Positions 7,294-16,021 are shown, counted from the first letter of the stretch. The stretch is 20,619 bases of DNA from Colivivens sp963640465 (GCA_963640465.1 CAVHYP010000049.1:1-20619), one strand, 5' to 3'. The notes: a model not told the origin generated them from the sequence alone. Numbers and translations: made by a program.

Positions 7294-8703
7294 ATGAAAC
7301 GATCATTAAAAGACATAAAGCCCACCGTCACTTCCCACGAAGTAGGACTCAAGCGCGTATTGCTGGCAGCCAACGAAAGCGGATGCAGCCTCACACAGAT
7401 TGCAGTGACCGAACTGAAAGCCGGTGAAACAGCAGCGGCACACATTCATCCCGACATGCAGGAAGCATTCTTTGTGATGGAAGGCGACCTCGACGTCACA
7501 CTCGACGAACAAGTCACCCACTGCCACAAAGATGACTTCGTCTACGTGCCTTCATGCACTTCCCACGAACTGAAAGCCATCACAGACGTGAAAGTTATGA
7601 CCGTAGGCTGCGTAGTCGAGTCACAACGCACCAGACTATACCCCATGCTCCTCGAACCCAACCTCCACACCGTAGTTTGGGGCGGCGACCGCCTTGCCCG
7701 GTGGAAAAGCATGAAAGATCAAGACGGGATTGGCGAGAGCTGGGAAGTGTCCGCAGTCGAGAGTTCACCATCCACCGTTGCCAACGGCACATGGGCAGGC
7801 TATAGCCTCATCGACGTCATCAGCCAGATGCCCGAAGAAATACTCGGAAAGAAAGTGGCACACCAGTACCACAACAAACTGCCACTGCTCGTGAAGTTCA
7901 TCGATGCCAAGAAAGACCTCAGCATCCAAGTCCATCCCGACGACCGGATGGCACAGCGCGAACACGGCAAGTTCGGCAAGACCGAGATGTGGTACGTTAT
8001 CAGTGCCCAGCCCGGCAGTTACCTCTATGCCGGATTCAAAAAGGAAATCACGCCCGAGGAATACAGGCAGCGTATTGCCGACGGCACCATCACCGAAGTG
8101 CTTGCACGCCATGAGGTGAAGTCAGGCGACGTGTTCTACATACCAGCCGGACGCATCCATGCCATCTGCGGAGGCATCCTCCTCGCAGAAGTCCAGCAGT
8201 CGTCAGATGTCACCTACCGCATCTTCGACTACAACCGTCCCGGCATCGACGGCAAACCGCGCGAACTCCATACTGACCTCGCAGCCAAAGCACTCGACTT
8301 CCATGTGGACGACGAATACCGCACCATCTATCGAGAGAGTGGCAACAAGGCAGTGTCAGTCATCGACTCCCCGTTCTTCAATGTGCGGGTCACCGATATT
8401 GAGCCTGCCAACACCCTTGGTATGGGCAAGACCTCCAGTCAGTTCCACCGTAACCTCATTAAGTACGACAGCTTCGTCATCTCTATGTGCATCCAAGGCG
8501 ACTGCAAGATAAAGATACGGTCCACCGGCGACGAAATCACCCTGCGCGAAGGATTCAGTTGCCTCATACCAGCAGCCATAGCCGACTACGACGTCATTCC
8601 CCTCCACGGCAAGTCAAAAGTCCTCGATGCCTTCATCGACAACCGTCCCCTCACATTCAACAAAGCCCTCAACCGCTTCTTTCATCTCAGCAACAAACAA
8701 TAA
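7294..8703 (+). CDS. manA: cupin domain fused to class I mannose-6-phosphate isomerase
   Basis: The protein interconverts fructose-6-P and mannose-6-P, feeding GDP-mannose and hence the gmd-fcl pathway next to it. It has 469 aa in two parts. Residues 1-110 form a single cupin barrel, with metal-type residues H50, H52 and E57 in AHIHPDMQEAFFVMEG and H91 in PSCTSHEL. From about 112 (RLYPMLLEPNLHTVVWGG) it is a type I phosphomannose isomerase. The zinc ligands there are Q212 and H214 (IQVHPDD), E231 (EMWYV) and H289 (PAGRIHAI). A stand-alone enzyme of this type would begin near residue 112. ATG 7294 is chosen over a GTG at 7246 that overlaps the promoter. The role of the extra cupin (regulation, another sugar, metal storage) cannot be read from the sequence. 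Confidence 0.92.
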   Translation: MKRSLKDIKPTVTSHEVGLKRVLLAANESGCSLTQIAVTELKAGETAAAHIHPDMQEAFFVMEGDLDVTLDEQVTHCHKDDFVYVPSCTSHELKAITDVKVMTVGCVVESQRTRLYPMLLEPNLHTVVWGGDRLARWKSMKDQDGIGESWEVSAVESSPSTVANGTWAGYSLIDVISQMPEEILGKKVAHQYHNKLPLLVKFIDAKKDLSIQVHPDDRMAQREHGKFGKTEMWYVISAQPGSYLYAGFKKEITPEEYRQRIADGTITEVLARHEVKSGDVFYIPAGRIHAICGGILLAEVQQSSDVTYRIFDYNRPGIDGKPRELHTDLAAKALDFHVDDEYRTIYRESGNKAVSVIDSPFFNVRVTDIEPANTLGMGKTSSQFHRNLIKYDSFVISMCIQGDCKIKIRSTGDEITLREGFSCLIPAAIADYDVIPLHGKSKVLDAFIDNRPLTFNKALNRFFHLSNKQ

Positions 8704-8733
8704 GCTACAAAAGGCATTACACCATACAGCCAC

Positions 8734-8845
8734 ACGCAACCGTTCGCCAGCCCCTATACGACCGTTCGTCGAGCCCGATACGACCGGTTGTCTGGCCCAA
8801 TGCGACCAGTCGTCCAGGATTGTACGACCGAATTTGATTCAGTAC
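8734..8845. repeat. degenerate 22-bp tandem array, about five units
   Basis: Units start at 8734 (24 bp), 8758, 8780, 8802 and 8824. They begin ACG(A)CC or GCGACC; the unit core is ACGACCGTTCGTCGAGCCC. Three units contain CGAC-N5-GTC(G), so each can form a tiny stem or bind a dyad-recognising protein. Conservation decays from the second unit to the last. Confidence 0.8.
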
Positions 8846-8854
8846 ACAGGACTT

Positions 8855-8891
8855 CGCTCGCTTTAACGCCCTCGGAGAGGGCTAGCTCCTA
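8855..8891 (+). repeat. dispersed hairpin element, copy 1
   Basis: These 37 bp are identical to 20332-20368 except for two positions. The stem GCCCTC (8868-8873) / GAGGGC (8877-8882) has a GGA loop. The two differences from the other copy are the two partners of one base pair. Confidence 0.85.
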
Positions 8892-8929
8892 TTCCTGCTC
8901 GCTTTCCTGCCCACCCATCCGGATTGGAA

Positions 8930-8989
8930 GTCCTTTCCTTCAGGAGAAAATTTAGGAGAGACTTTACTCTCGCCCTACGGGGAAAGGAC
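8930..8989. repeat. imperfect inverted repeat between manA and metY
   Basis: GTCCTTTCC (8930-8938) pairs with GGAAAGGAC (8981-8989). Inside it is a smaller stem, AGGAGAG / CTCTCgcCCT. It resembles the CT-rich palindromic intergenic elements I remember from many Bacteroidetes genomes. It could act as a bidirectional transcription end for the convergent genes. Confidence 0.5.
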
Positions 8990-9019
8990 GGAGAAAGGCT
9001 CTCCTATTGAGATGAAATT

Positions 9020-10303
9020 CTATAGCTTGTCAAGCGCCTGCTTGATGTCGTCGAGGATATCGTCAATATCTTCAATGCCGACAGAAAGGCGGATAAGGTC
9101 GGGAGCTATGCCTGCAGCTTTCAACTGCTCGTCAGACATCTGACGATGGGTGTGACTTGCAGGATGGAGAACGCAACTGCGTGCATCTGCCACATGAGTC
9201 ACTATGCTTATCAGTTGCAGTGAATCCATAAACTTGATGGCTGTGTCACGGTCACCCTTCAGTCCGAAAGCCATAACACCACAACTGCCGTTTGGCATAT
9301 ATTTCGCCTGCAAGCCATGGAACTTGTCATCTTCCAGTCCTGAGTAATGAACCCATGCCACACGCGAATCATTGTGGAGGAATTCAGCTACTGCCTGCGC
9401 ATTCTTGCAGTGCTGTGGCATTCTCAGATGGAGAGTCTGCAGTCCAAGGTTGAGTATGAACGAGTTCATTGGTGCAGGAATACTTCCCAAGTCGCGCATG
9501 AGCTGGGCAACAAGTTTGGTGGTATAGCCTTTCTTGCCAAATGCCTTCACATAAGTGAGTCCGTGATAGCTCTCATCGGGAGAACACAATCCTGGATATT
9601 TGTCTGCATTAGCCATCCAGTCGAAGTTGCCGCTGTCGATGACTGCGCCACCAACGGTGGATGCTGTTCCGTCCATGTATTTGGTAGTGGAGTGGGTGAC
9701 GATGTCCGCTCCCCATTCGAACGGGCGGCAGTTGACCGGTGTGGCAAAAGTATTGTCCACAATCAAAGGCACTCCGTTGCGATGGGCTATGCGTGCGAAC
9801 TTCTCGATGTCGAGAATTGCACAGCCTGGATTGGAGATTGTCTCGCCGAAAAGCACTTTGGTGTTAGGACGAAAGGCAGCCTGGATTTCCTCCTCTGATG
9901 CATCGGGGTTGACGAAGGTACACTCTATTCCGAGTTTCTTCATTGTCACGCCAAACAGATTATAGGTTCCACCATAAATCTCGTTGGATGTCACAATATG
10001 GTCGCCTGCCTCGCAGATATTGAACACTGCATAGAAATTGGCGGCTTGTCCGCTTGACGTGAGCACGCACCCTACTCCACCCTCGAGTTCTGCAATCTTT
10101 GCTGCAACGATGTCGTTGGTAGGATTCTGCAGACGGGTGTAGAAATAGCCTTCTTTCTTCAGGTCGAAGAGCATAGCCATCTCGTTGGAGTCGTCGTACT
10201 TGAATGTAGTGCTCTGAATGATTGGAGGCTCAACCGGCTCTCCGTTCTTTGGTCTGTAACCGCCCTGCACACACAGGGTTGATGTCTTGAATTTCTTATC
10301 CAT
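9020..10303 (-). CDS. metY: O-acetylhomoserine sulfhydrylase (PLP-dependent)
   Basis: This cytoplasmic enzyme makes homocysteine from O-acetylhomoserine and sulfide, as direct sulfhydrylation for methionine. It has 427 aa and belongs to the Cys/Met-metabolism PLP family. The PLP lysine is K208 in THSTTKYMDG, YTRLQNPTND is the phosphate-contact segment, and the C-terminal region RLSVGIEDIDDI is typical. The long insert compared with cystathionine gamma-synthase (KYPGLCSPDESYHGL) fits MetY. It is last of a three-gene minus-strand unit, 26 bp after the flavin reductase. Cystathionine-type activity is a less likely alternative. No SAM riboswitch is seen before it. Confidence 0.94.
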   Translation of the reverse strand: MDKKFKTSTLCVQGGYRPKNGEPVEPPIIQSTTFKYDDSNEMAMLFDLKKEGYFYTRLQNPTNDIVAAKIAELEGGVGCVLTSSGQAANFYAVFNICEAGDHIVTSNEIYGGTYNLFGVTMKKLGIECTFVNPDASEEEIQAAFRPNTKVLFGETISNPGCAILDIEKFARIAHRNGVPLIVDNTFATPVNCRPFEWGADIVTHSTTKYMDGTASTVGGAVIDSGNFDWMANADKYPGLCSPDESYHGLTYVKAFGKKGYTTKLVAQLMRDLGSIPAPMNSFILNLGLQTLHLRMPQHCKNAQAVAEFLHNDSRVAWVHYSGLEDDKFHGLQAKYMPNGSCGVMAFGLKGDRDTAIKFMDSLQLISIVTHVADARSCVLHPASHTHRQMSDEQLKAAGIAPDLIRLSVGIEDIDDILDDIKQALDKL

Positions 10304-10329
10304 ATTATATCTTCATTTATACCTATCAG

Positions 10330-10857
10330 TCACTTCAAATATTCGTCGTCACGGACAAGCACTTTCTCTATCTTGCCTATGTACATAGTGTGGAAATCCT
10401 TTTGCGGATAGCTCTCGGTTATCGTTTCGGGACAGACAAAGCCCTCTTCGTCAAGAGTCTGTGCATACATCTTGCGGCACACGAGCACAAGTTTGGCTTC
10501 GGCAAAGTAAACAGTGCCGCCCTCAAACACAGGCGTCAGTCCTGCCTTCTGGATTTTATCCTCATCACGTCCTGACACTTTCCCCAGATATGCCATTTGT
10601 TTCTTGAACGACTGGTCCATCACACAGAGAGTGAACCGCGACTCTTTGTCTACAAATTCCTTTGTGTAGCGCGAAGGGCGCAAATAGATGGTTGCAACAG
10701 GGTCGTTGTGTCCCCAAAGACAACCGATGCCGCCCCATGATGCTGTCATGGTGTTGCATCCATCAGTTTCATTTCCTGCAGAGACCAACATCCATTCGTC
10801 GCCTATCAGCTTGAATGGGTTGAATTTCAAATTCTTGTAGTTTGTTTCTTTCAGCAT
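10330..10857 (-). CDS. flavin reductase-like FMN-binding protein
   Basis: This 175-aa protein belongs to the flavin reductase / FMN-binding split-barrel family. Visible family traits are the early MTASWGGIGCLWGHNDPVA segment (substrate and FMN region), IYLRPSRYTKEF and the FTLCVMD strand. It is expected to be a soluble NAD(P)H-dependent flavin reductase or an FMN-binding oxidoreductase. The true substrate cannot be read from sequence. It sits between sdaA (15-bp gap) and metY (26-bp gap) and is surely co-transcribed. A link to sulfide or methionine redox chemistry is only a guess from position. Confidence 0.9.
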   Translation of the reverse strand: MLKETNYKNLKFNPFKLIGDEWMLVSAGNETDGCNTMTASWGGIGCLWGHNDPVATIYLRPSRYTKEFVDKESRFTLCVMDQSFKKQMAYLGKVSGRDEDKIQKAGLTPVFEGGTVYFAEAKLVLVCRKMYAQTLDEEGFVCPETITESYPQKDFHTMYIGKIEKVLVRDDEYLK

Positions 10858-10872
10858 ATTATTGTCAGTTAT

Positions 10873-12075
10873 CTATATATCCATTTGTTCGTAGTCCTTG
10901 GCAAGTCCGCCCTTGGATGTTTCCTTGTACAAAGAAGGAAGGTCGTGACCCGTCTGCTTCATCACCTCAACCACCTTGTCGAACGACACACGATGTGTCC
11001 CGTCTGAAAAGGTGGAATAGATATTGGCATCCAAAGCACGGGCTGCAGCATACGCATTGCGCTCGATGCAAGGAATCTGAACCAGCCCGCACACGGGGTC
11101 ACACGTCATGCCAAGATGATGTTCGAGTCCCATCTCGGCTGAATATTCAATCTGCGAGGGACTACCTCCAAAGAGTTGGTTGGCAGCTGCAGCGGCCATG
11201 GCGCAAGCCACTCCCACTTCTCCCTGGCATCCCACCTCGGCACCGCTGATTGAAGCATTGTGCTTCACCACATTGCCTATCAATCCGGCAGTTGCCAAAG
11301 CACGCAATATACGGGCTTCACTGAACTTTTTGCTCGACCAAAGATGATAGAGTACGCCTGGCAGCACACCGCACGAACCGCATGTAGGTGCAGTCACAAT
11401 CTTGCCGCCCGACGCATTTTCCTCGCTGACAGCCAAGGCATAGGCAAATACCAATCCGCGCGATCGCAGATTGTCCTTATATCCGGATGCCTTGACAAAA
11501 TAGGTGGCAGCCTTACGGCGCAAATGGAGCGGACCGGCAAGGACTCCTTCCCTATCGATGCCACGTTCCACAGCCTGGTACATCACTTCCCACACATCGT
11601 GCAGATAGTCCCATATCTCCGGACCTTCACAATCCTCCACATACTCCCAGTAGTTCTTGCCCGACCATTCACAATAGAGAAGAATTTCCGACAGGGTATT
11701 CTTGTCGTACACCTCTTTCGAATCAATCTCGTCCTTGCCTTCTTCAGCCAAAGCACCACCACCGATACTGTACACGGTCCAGTCGTCAGTCACATTGCCT
11801 TCAGCATCCTTGCTCTTGAAATTCATCCCGTTGGGATGGAAAGGCAAGAATATCTCGCTGCGCCACACTATCTTTGCCGTAGGCAGCACCTCCAGTATGG
11901 CAGCATCAGTCATGTGTCCACGTCCGGTAGCAGCAAGGCTTCCATAAAGTGTGACTTCATAGGAAGCTGCGCTCGGGTGTCTCTGTGCAAATATTTCAGC
12001 CGCATGGCGCGGTCCCATCGTATGACTGCTCGACGGACCACGCCCAATACGGTAGATTTCCTTTATCGACTTCAT
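10873..12075 (-). CDS. sdaA: L-serine ammonia-lyase, iron-sulfur, single chain
   Basis: The enzyme deaminates L-serine to pyruvate and ammonia using a 4Fe-4S cluster as Lewis acid. It has 400 aa. The N-terminal beta domain begins IYRIGRGPSSSHTMGPRHAA, and the catalytic alpha domain holds APTCGSCGVLPG. The cluster cysteines are C283 (VGCQGEVG), C325 (GMTCDPVCG) and C336 (QIPCIERNA). Their spacings of 42 and 11 are those known for the Legionella enzyme. It heads the sdaA-flavin reductase-metY unit with a TACATTTG box 22 nt before the ATG. It lies directly downstream of trpA. Serine is also the co-substrate of TrpB, so the two units draw on the same pool. Confidence 0.96.
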   Translation of the reverse strand: MKSIKEIYRIGRGPSSSHTMGPRHAAEIFAQRHPSAASYEVTLYGSLAATGRGHMTDAAILEVLPTAKIVWRSEIFLPFHPNGMNFKSKDAEGNVTDDWTVYSIGGGALAEEGKDEIDSKEVYDKNTLSEILLYCEWSGKNYWEYVEDCEGPEIWDYLHDVWEVMYQAVERGIDREGVLAGPLHLRRKAATYFVKASGYKDNLRSRGLVFAYALAVSEENASGGKIVTAPTCGSCGVLPGVLYHLWSSKKFSEARILRALATAGLIGNVVKHNASISGAEVGCQGEVGVACAMAAAAANQLFGGSPSQIEYSAEMGLEHHLGMTCDPVCGLVQIPCIERNAYAAARALDANIYSTFSDGTHRVSFDKVVEVMKQTGHDLPSLYKETSKGGLAKDYEQMDI

Positions 12076-12097
12076 TGCTTCATCGCTGTTTGACTCA

Positions 12098-12105
12098 CAA
12101 ATGTA
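12098..12105 (-). promoter_or_regulatory. -7 box of the sdaA unit
   Basis: On the minus strand this reads TACATTTG, an exact TAnnTTTG match, 22 nt before ATG 12075. The -33 region is not a clear TTTG. It sits in the 78-bp gap after trpA, separating sdaA from the trp transcript. GTGCAC plus six T just upstream is at most a weak trp terminator. Confidence 0.6.
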
Positions 12106-12153
12106 CTAAAAAAGTGCACATGAACATCACGACAACTGCTGAAATCACATTTA

Positions 12154-12927
12154 TCAGTGCTTCAAAGCCTCAAGTAAAGCCTTTATTGCTTTGTCTGCAT
12201 CACCGAGACTGTCAAACAAAGACACAAACTTGCTGCCAATGATTGCACCCGATGCATTCTGCAGGACTGCCTCATGTGTCTGCTTGTTTGATATGCCGAA
12301 TCCAATCATACGGGGATTTCTGAGATTCATCCTGTTGATGCGGGTGAAGTACTCCTGCTTCTTCTCGTCGAACTCCTTTTGTGCACCTGTAGTGTTGGCA
12401 GAACTTACCATATAGATAAAGCCGTCGGTATGTTCATCGATGAAGCGGATACGCTCGTCCGAGGTCTCGGGAGTGATGAGCATGATGACACGCACGTCAT
12501 ACTTGTCGGCAATCGGCTTCACCTCGTTGAGATAGTCCTTGAACGGCAGGTCGGGAATGATTGCACCGTCAATGCCCACCTCCTTGCATTTCCTGAAGAA
12601 AGCATCGTAGCCGTACTGATAGATGGGGTTCAGATAACCCATCAGAATCAGTGGGATACCGACACTCTCACGGATGTGTTCTAGTTGCGAGAATAGCAGG
12701 CGCAGGGTCATGCCGTTTCTCAATGCTTTGGTTGCAGCGTCCTGTATCACCGGACCGTCTGCCATTGGGTCGGAGAATGGAATTCCAATCTCTATAAGGT
12801 CTACACCATTGCGCTCAAGTGCCTGTATGGTTGTTTCCGTTCCGTCGAGTGTAGGATGACCTGCACAGAAATAAATTGACAGAATGCCAGACTGCTTTGT
12901 AGCAAGCAAATTATTTATCCTATTCAT
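12154..12927 (-). CDS. trpA: tryptophan synthase alpha subunit
   Basis: TrpA cleaves indole-3-glycerol phosphate to indole and glyceraldehyde-3-P and channels indole to TrpB. It is a 257-aa TIM barrel. Catalytic E46 (LIEIGIPFSDP) and D57 (PMADGPVIQ) are present, as is the C-terminal phosphate-binding GFGISNKQTHE. It is the last gene of the trp operon, 92 bp after trpF, whereas the other distal junctions are tight. That gap holds only a weak GGCA/TGCC stem. Confidence 0.97.
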   Translation of the reverse strand: MNRINNLLATKQSGILSIYFCAGHPTLDGTETTIQALERNGVDLIEIGIPFSDPMADGPVIQDAATKALRNGMTLRLLFSQLEHIRESVGIPLILMGYLNPIYQYGYDAFFRKCKEVGIDGAIIPDLPFKDYLNEVKPIADKYDVRVIMLITPETSDERIRFIDEHTDGFIYMVSSANTTGAQKEFDEKKQEYFTRINRMNLRNPRMIGFGISNKQTHEAVLQNASGAIIGSKFVSLFDSLGDADKAIKALLEALKH

Positions 12928-13019
12928 TTGTATTGTTTTTTTAAGGCAGCTCTATGAATTGCCGCAGTTATGTTTTTATGAGTGGCTCGATAATCACCAC
13001 CTTACGTTTTATAGTTATC

Positions 13020-13640
13020 CTATGGTTTCACACATGATACGAACCGACGGACCAGGTTCACGTCCTTCAGTGCCGGAGCTGTTTCAAACCGGCTATTGAT
13101 GTCGATGCCAGCAAACTTCGGATGAGTGAATGCCCTGACCTTCTCCGCATCATCGGGACCTATCCCGCCGGTTATGAGGAAAGGCAGTTTACCTTCATAC
13201 GACTGAAGCAGGGACCAGTCGAACTGTCTGCCACTGCCACCGTAACCGGAAGTCTTTGTCTCGAAAAGGAAACAGTCGACCACATCCTCGTACTGATGTA
13301 CAGCTGCATTCAAGGTTTCCTCGTCAGCCACCTGCACCATCTTTATGAATTTCACCCCTGGCAAGAGTCTTTTGGCTTCTGCGCAGAACTCGGGCGACTC
13401 ATCGCCATGAAGTTGAATCAAGTCGAACCGATAGTCCATCTGCCGTTCCCGAATCTCATCCAAGGAGGGATTGACCATCACCCCCACCCGTTTGCATTGA
13501 ATGGGAAGATACGACGGTTTCCTGCCGCTGATGTCTCTCGAACTTTTGGGATAGAAGATGAATCCTATCCAGTCGATGCCCAAAGCCTCAACATCCCTGA
13601 TATTGTCGGCATCACGCATGCCACACACTTTCACAATCAT
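13020..13640 (-). CDS. trpF: phosphoribosylanthranilate isomerase
   Basis: TrpF performs the Amadori rearrangement of phosphoribosylanthranilate to CdRP. It is a 206-aa TIM barrel starting MIVKVCGMRD, with the general base C6. The position of the general acid, Asp126 in the Thermotoga enzyme, is Glu127 here (FLFETKTSGYGGSG). The following glycine-rich phosphate loop and QFDWSLL are normal. The start overlaps the trpC stop by ATGA, indicating translational coupling. Identification is secure. The Asp-to-Glu change is conservative and probably tolerated. Confidence 0.96.
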   Translation of the reverse strand: MIVKVCGMRDADNIRDVEALGIDWIGFIFYPKSSRDISGRKPSYLPIQCKRVGVMVNPSLDEIRERQMDYRFDLIQLHGDESPEFCAEAKRLLPGVKFIKMVQVADEETLNAAVHQYEDVVDCFLFETKTSGYGGSGRQFDWSLLQSYEGKLPFLITGGIGPDDAEKVRAFTHPKFAGIDINSRFETAPALKDVNLVRRFVSCVKP

Positions 13641-14446
13641 TGTTCAATCTCCGTTACGAACTGTGCAAGCGTCTTGCCCGGTTCTGCAGTTTTCATGAAT
13701 GTCTCACCTATGAGGAAACCACGGAAACCGACTTCACGCAACTGGCGTATGGTGTTCACGTCGCCTATTCCGCTCTCGCTGACCAGCACAAAATCCTTGG
13801 GCAGACATTCTGCCAGGCGAAAGGAGTTCTGCACATCTGTATGGAATGTCCCGAGATTGCGGTTGTTCACTCCCACCATGTCGATGTCGTCACCCACATA
13901 TTCCAGTTCTTTCTCCGAATGAACCTCAAGCAGAGTTTCCAGTCCCAGTTCATGAGCCGTGTGTGCAAGCGATTTGCATTCGTCACGCTTCAAATCGGCT
14001 GCAATCAGCAGGACAGCATCAGCACCCACAAGACGTGCCTGAAACAACTGGTATTCATCGATGATGAAATCCTTCCTCAATATCGGCACCGCCACCTGTT
14101 CGCGAACCTTGGAAATATATCTCAGATTGCCTCCGAAATACTTCTCGTCGGTAAGTATGGATATGGCTGACGCTCCGTTGCTGGAATAGAGGGGAACAAC
14201 CTCCTCCACCTTTGCATCTTCATGAATCCAACCTTTCGACGGACTTTTGCGCTTGAATTCAGATATAATTCCCGATTTCGATGCAAGGAGAGAAGCACTC
14301 ATGGACAGCGGCGTGTGGACATTCAATTCAATTGCCGATTCCACCATTCCATACAGTTCATCGGGAGTGACTGTCTGCTTCTGAGCCTCCACCTCAATGC
14401 GCTTGTCGGCTACTATCTCTTCCAATATATCTTTCATCAATGCCAT
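13637..14446 (-). CDS. trpC: indole-3-glycerol phosphate synthase
   Basis: TrpC closes CdRP to indole-3-glycerol phosphate with loss of CO2. It is a 269-aa TIM barrel, here monofunctional and separate from TrpF. The active-site residues are E63 and K65 (ISEFKRKSPSKG), K125 (ILRKDFIID), E174 (LLEVH), N195 (NNRNL) and the SESGI loop. It starts 2 bp after trpD stops. M4 is an alternative start. It overlaps trpF by 4 bp. Confidence 0.97.
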   Translation of the reverse strand: MALMKDILEEIVADKRIEVEAQKQTVTPDELYGMVESAIELNVHTPLSMSASLLASKSGIISEFKRKSPSKGWIHEDAKVEEVVPLYSSNGASAISILTDEKYFGGNLRYISKVREQVAVPILRKDFIIDEYQLFQARLVGADAVLLIAADLKRDECKSLAHTAHELGLETLLEVHSEKELEYVGDDIDMVGVNNRNLGTFHTDVQNSFRLAECLPKDFVLVSESGIGDVNTIRQLREVGFRGFLIGETFMKTAEPGKTLAQFVTEIEQ

Positions 14447-14448
14447 GG

Positions 14449-15444
14449 TTAGCTGTTGAGTTCAACATACTTCTTGAATGCAGCCAAAGCCTTTCCGCTC
14501 TCGAGCGACTCACGGGCTTGCGCCACGGTATCTTCCACTGACAAGTTAGGATTCATCACCCCGATTCCGCATGCAGAATTGGCAAGTACCACATTCTTCT
14601 GTCCCTCAGTGGATGTACCCTCAAGCACTGCATCAAATATCTTCATGGCATCCTCTGCAGTCGCACCTCCGTAGATTTCCTCGGGCTTTACATAGTTGAA
14701 GCCCATATCCTTTGGCGTATAGACCTTCTCAAACAAGTTGGTGCAAATCTTGAAACCGCTGGTGAGCGAAATCTCATCATAACCGTCGAAATTGGTAATC
14801 ACACCGAAGTTGTCGCCTATGGCTTGGTGAACATTGACATACAGACGCAACTGCGACTGGGTAGCCACGCCGTGGAGCGAGTTCTTTGGATGGCAAGGAT
14901 TGACCAACGGACCAAGCAGATTGAAGCAAGTAGGAATCTGAAGTGCCTTGCGTGTAGGACCTACGAACTTCATGCCGTAGGCGAACAGAGGTGCATGCAG
15001 ATAGCAGATGCCTGCCTCGTCGAGCGAACGCTTCAGCAGGTCGACATCGTCCGTGAATTTCACTCCATGTCCGAGCAGCACATTGCTTGCACCGCTCACT
15101 GATGTGGAAGCGACATTTCCATGTTTTGTGACCTTGTATCCTGCACCTGCAATGACGAAAGCCGAACAGGTGGAGATATTGAACGTGTTCTTTCCGTCGC
15201 CACCCGTACCTACAATGTCGAGTGTGTTGTAATCGGAAAGGTCTACCGGTTTACCAGTCTCAAGCAATCCGTCACGGAAACCGAGCAGCTCGTCCACTGT
15301 CACCCCACGAACCTGCAGTGCCATAAGCAGTGCTGCAATCTGCGCTTCATTGTACTTCTCTTTTGTAAGATTGATCATGATGGCATGAGTATCCTCACGG
15401 CTAAGTGTTGCTCCACCAATCAGTTTCAACAAATAATCTTTCAT
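14449..15444 (-). CDS. trpD: anthranilate phosphoribosyltransferase
   Basis: TrpD joins anthranilate to PRPP to give phosphoribosylanthranilate. It has 331 aa, with an N-terminal helical domain and the PRPP-binding motif GTGGDGKNTFNIST at 79-92. Further conserved segments are KHGNVASTSVSG and RKALQIPTCFNLLGPLVNP. It is stand-alone and not fused to trpG. It begins 13 bp after trpG. Confidence 0.97.
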   Translation of the reverse strand: MKDYLLKLIGGATLSREDTHAIMINLTKEKYNEAQIAALLMALQVRGVTVDELLGFRDGLLETGKPVDLSDYNTLDIVGTGGDGKNTFNISTCSAFVIAGAGYKVTKHGNVASTSVSGASNVLLGHGVKFTDDVDLLKRSLDEAGICYLHAPLFAYGMKFVGPTRKALQIPTCFNLLGPLVNPCHPKNSLHGVATQSQLRLYVNVHQAIGDNFGVITNFDGYDEISLTSGFKICTNLFEKVYTPKDMGFNYVKPEEIYGGATAEDAMKIFDAVLEGTSTEGQKNVVLANSACGIGVMNPNLSVEDTVAQARESLESGKALAAFKKYVELNS

Positions 15445-15457
15445 ACTCTATTCTGTT

Positions 15458-16021
15458 TTAATGATTTAACCAATTGTTTATTATTGTCTTGCCATCGGGC
15501 GTAAGCACGCTCTCGGGATGGTATTGTATTCCACGGATGTCATACTCCTTGTGTCTGAGCGACATCATCTGTCCATCGTCGCTAAAACTGGTGGCTTCAA
15601 GGCAATCGGGCAGATTGTCGGCAGAGACCACCCACGAATGGTAACGTCCCACCATGATGGTATCGGGAAGTCCCTCGAAAAGATAGTCGTCCACTGTGCG
15701 GTTGGCAGGAGTTGCCACGCCATGCACCACTTCTCCCACATTCACCAATGTTCCGCCGAAGAACTCGCCCAATGCCTGATGGCCAAGGCACACACCCAGC
15801 AGAGGCTTCTTCCCTGCATAGTTTCTGATTACGTCCAGCAGTTGTCCTGCCTCACTTGGAATACCCGGACCTGGAGAGAGAACAATCTTGTCGAATGCCT
15901 CCAGTTGGTCCATCCGGAACTTGTCGTTGCGGTAGACAGTCACTTCCGCTCCCAGCTCCTTCAAAAGATGACTCAAGTTATATGTAAACGAGTCATAGTT
16001 GTCTATAATCACTACTTTCAT
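15458..16021 (-). CDS. trpG: anthranilate synthase component II (glutamine amidotransferase)
   Basis: This subunit supplies ammonia from glutamine to TrpE. It is a 187-aa class I amidotransferase with catalytic triad C78 (GVCLGHQALGE), H168 and E170 (QYHPESVLTPDG), and the oxyanion motif LSPGPGIP at 48-55. Its ATG overlaps the trpE stop by 4 bp, coupling the two subunits. It could also serve aminodeoxychorismate synthase, as some TrpG proteins do. Confidence 0.97.
   Translation of the reverse strand: MKVVIIDNYDSFTYNLSHLLKELGAEVTVYRNDKFRMDQLEAFDKIVLSPGPGIPSEAGQLLDVIRNYAGKKPLLGVCLGHQALGEFFGGTLVNVGEVVHGVATPANRTVDDYLFEGLPDTIMVGRYHSWVVSADNLPDCLEATSFSDDGQMMSLRHKEYDIRGIQYHPESVLTPDGKTIINNWLNH

Larger units (their letters stand above)
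8704..9019. other. convergent intergenic region with three repeat elements
   Basis: This is the 316-bp gap between the 3' ends of manA (+) and metY (-). It contains a 22-bp tandem array (8734-8845), a copy of the dispersed hairpin element (8855-8891) and a long imperfect inverted repeat (8930-8989). No gene is visible. Confidence 0.8.

Noticed and set aside
8734..8845. CRISPR array
   Set aside because: Units are contiguous without unique spacers and are degenerate; no cas genes are nearby.
8930..9019. SAM riboswitch for metY
   Set aside because: The structured DNA lies at the 3' side of metY, and no S-box-like motif is found upstream of metY or sdaA.
12928..13019. Second attenuator or promoter before trpA
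   Set aside because: Only a 4-bp GGCA/TGCC stem, no TAnnTTTG box, and no leader ORF with Trp codons.
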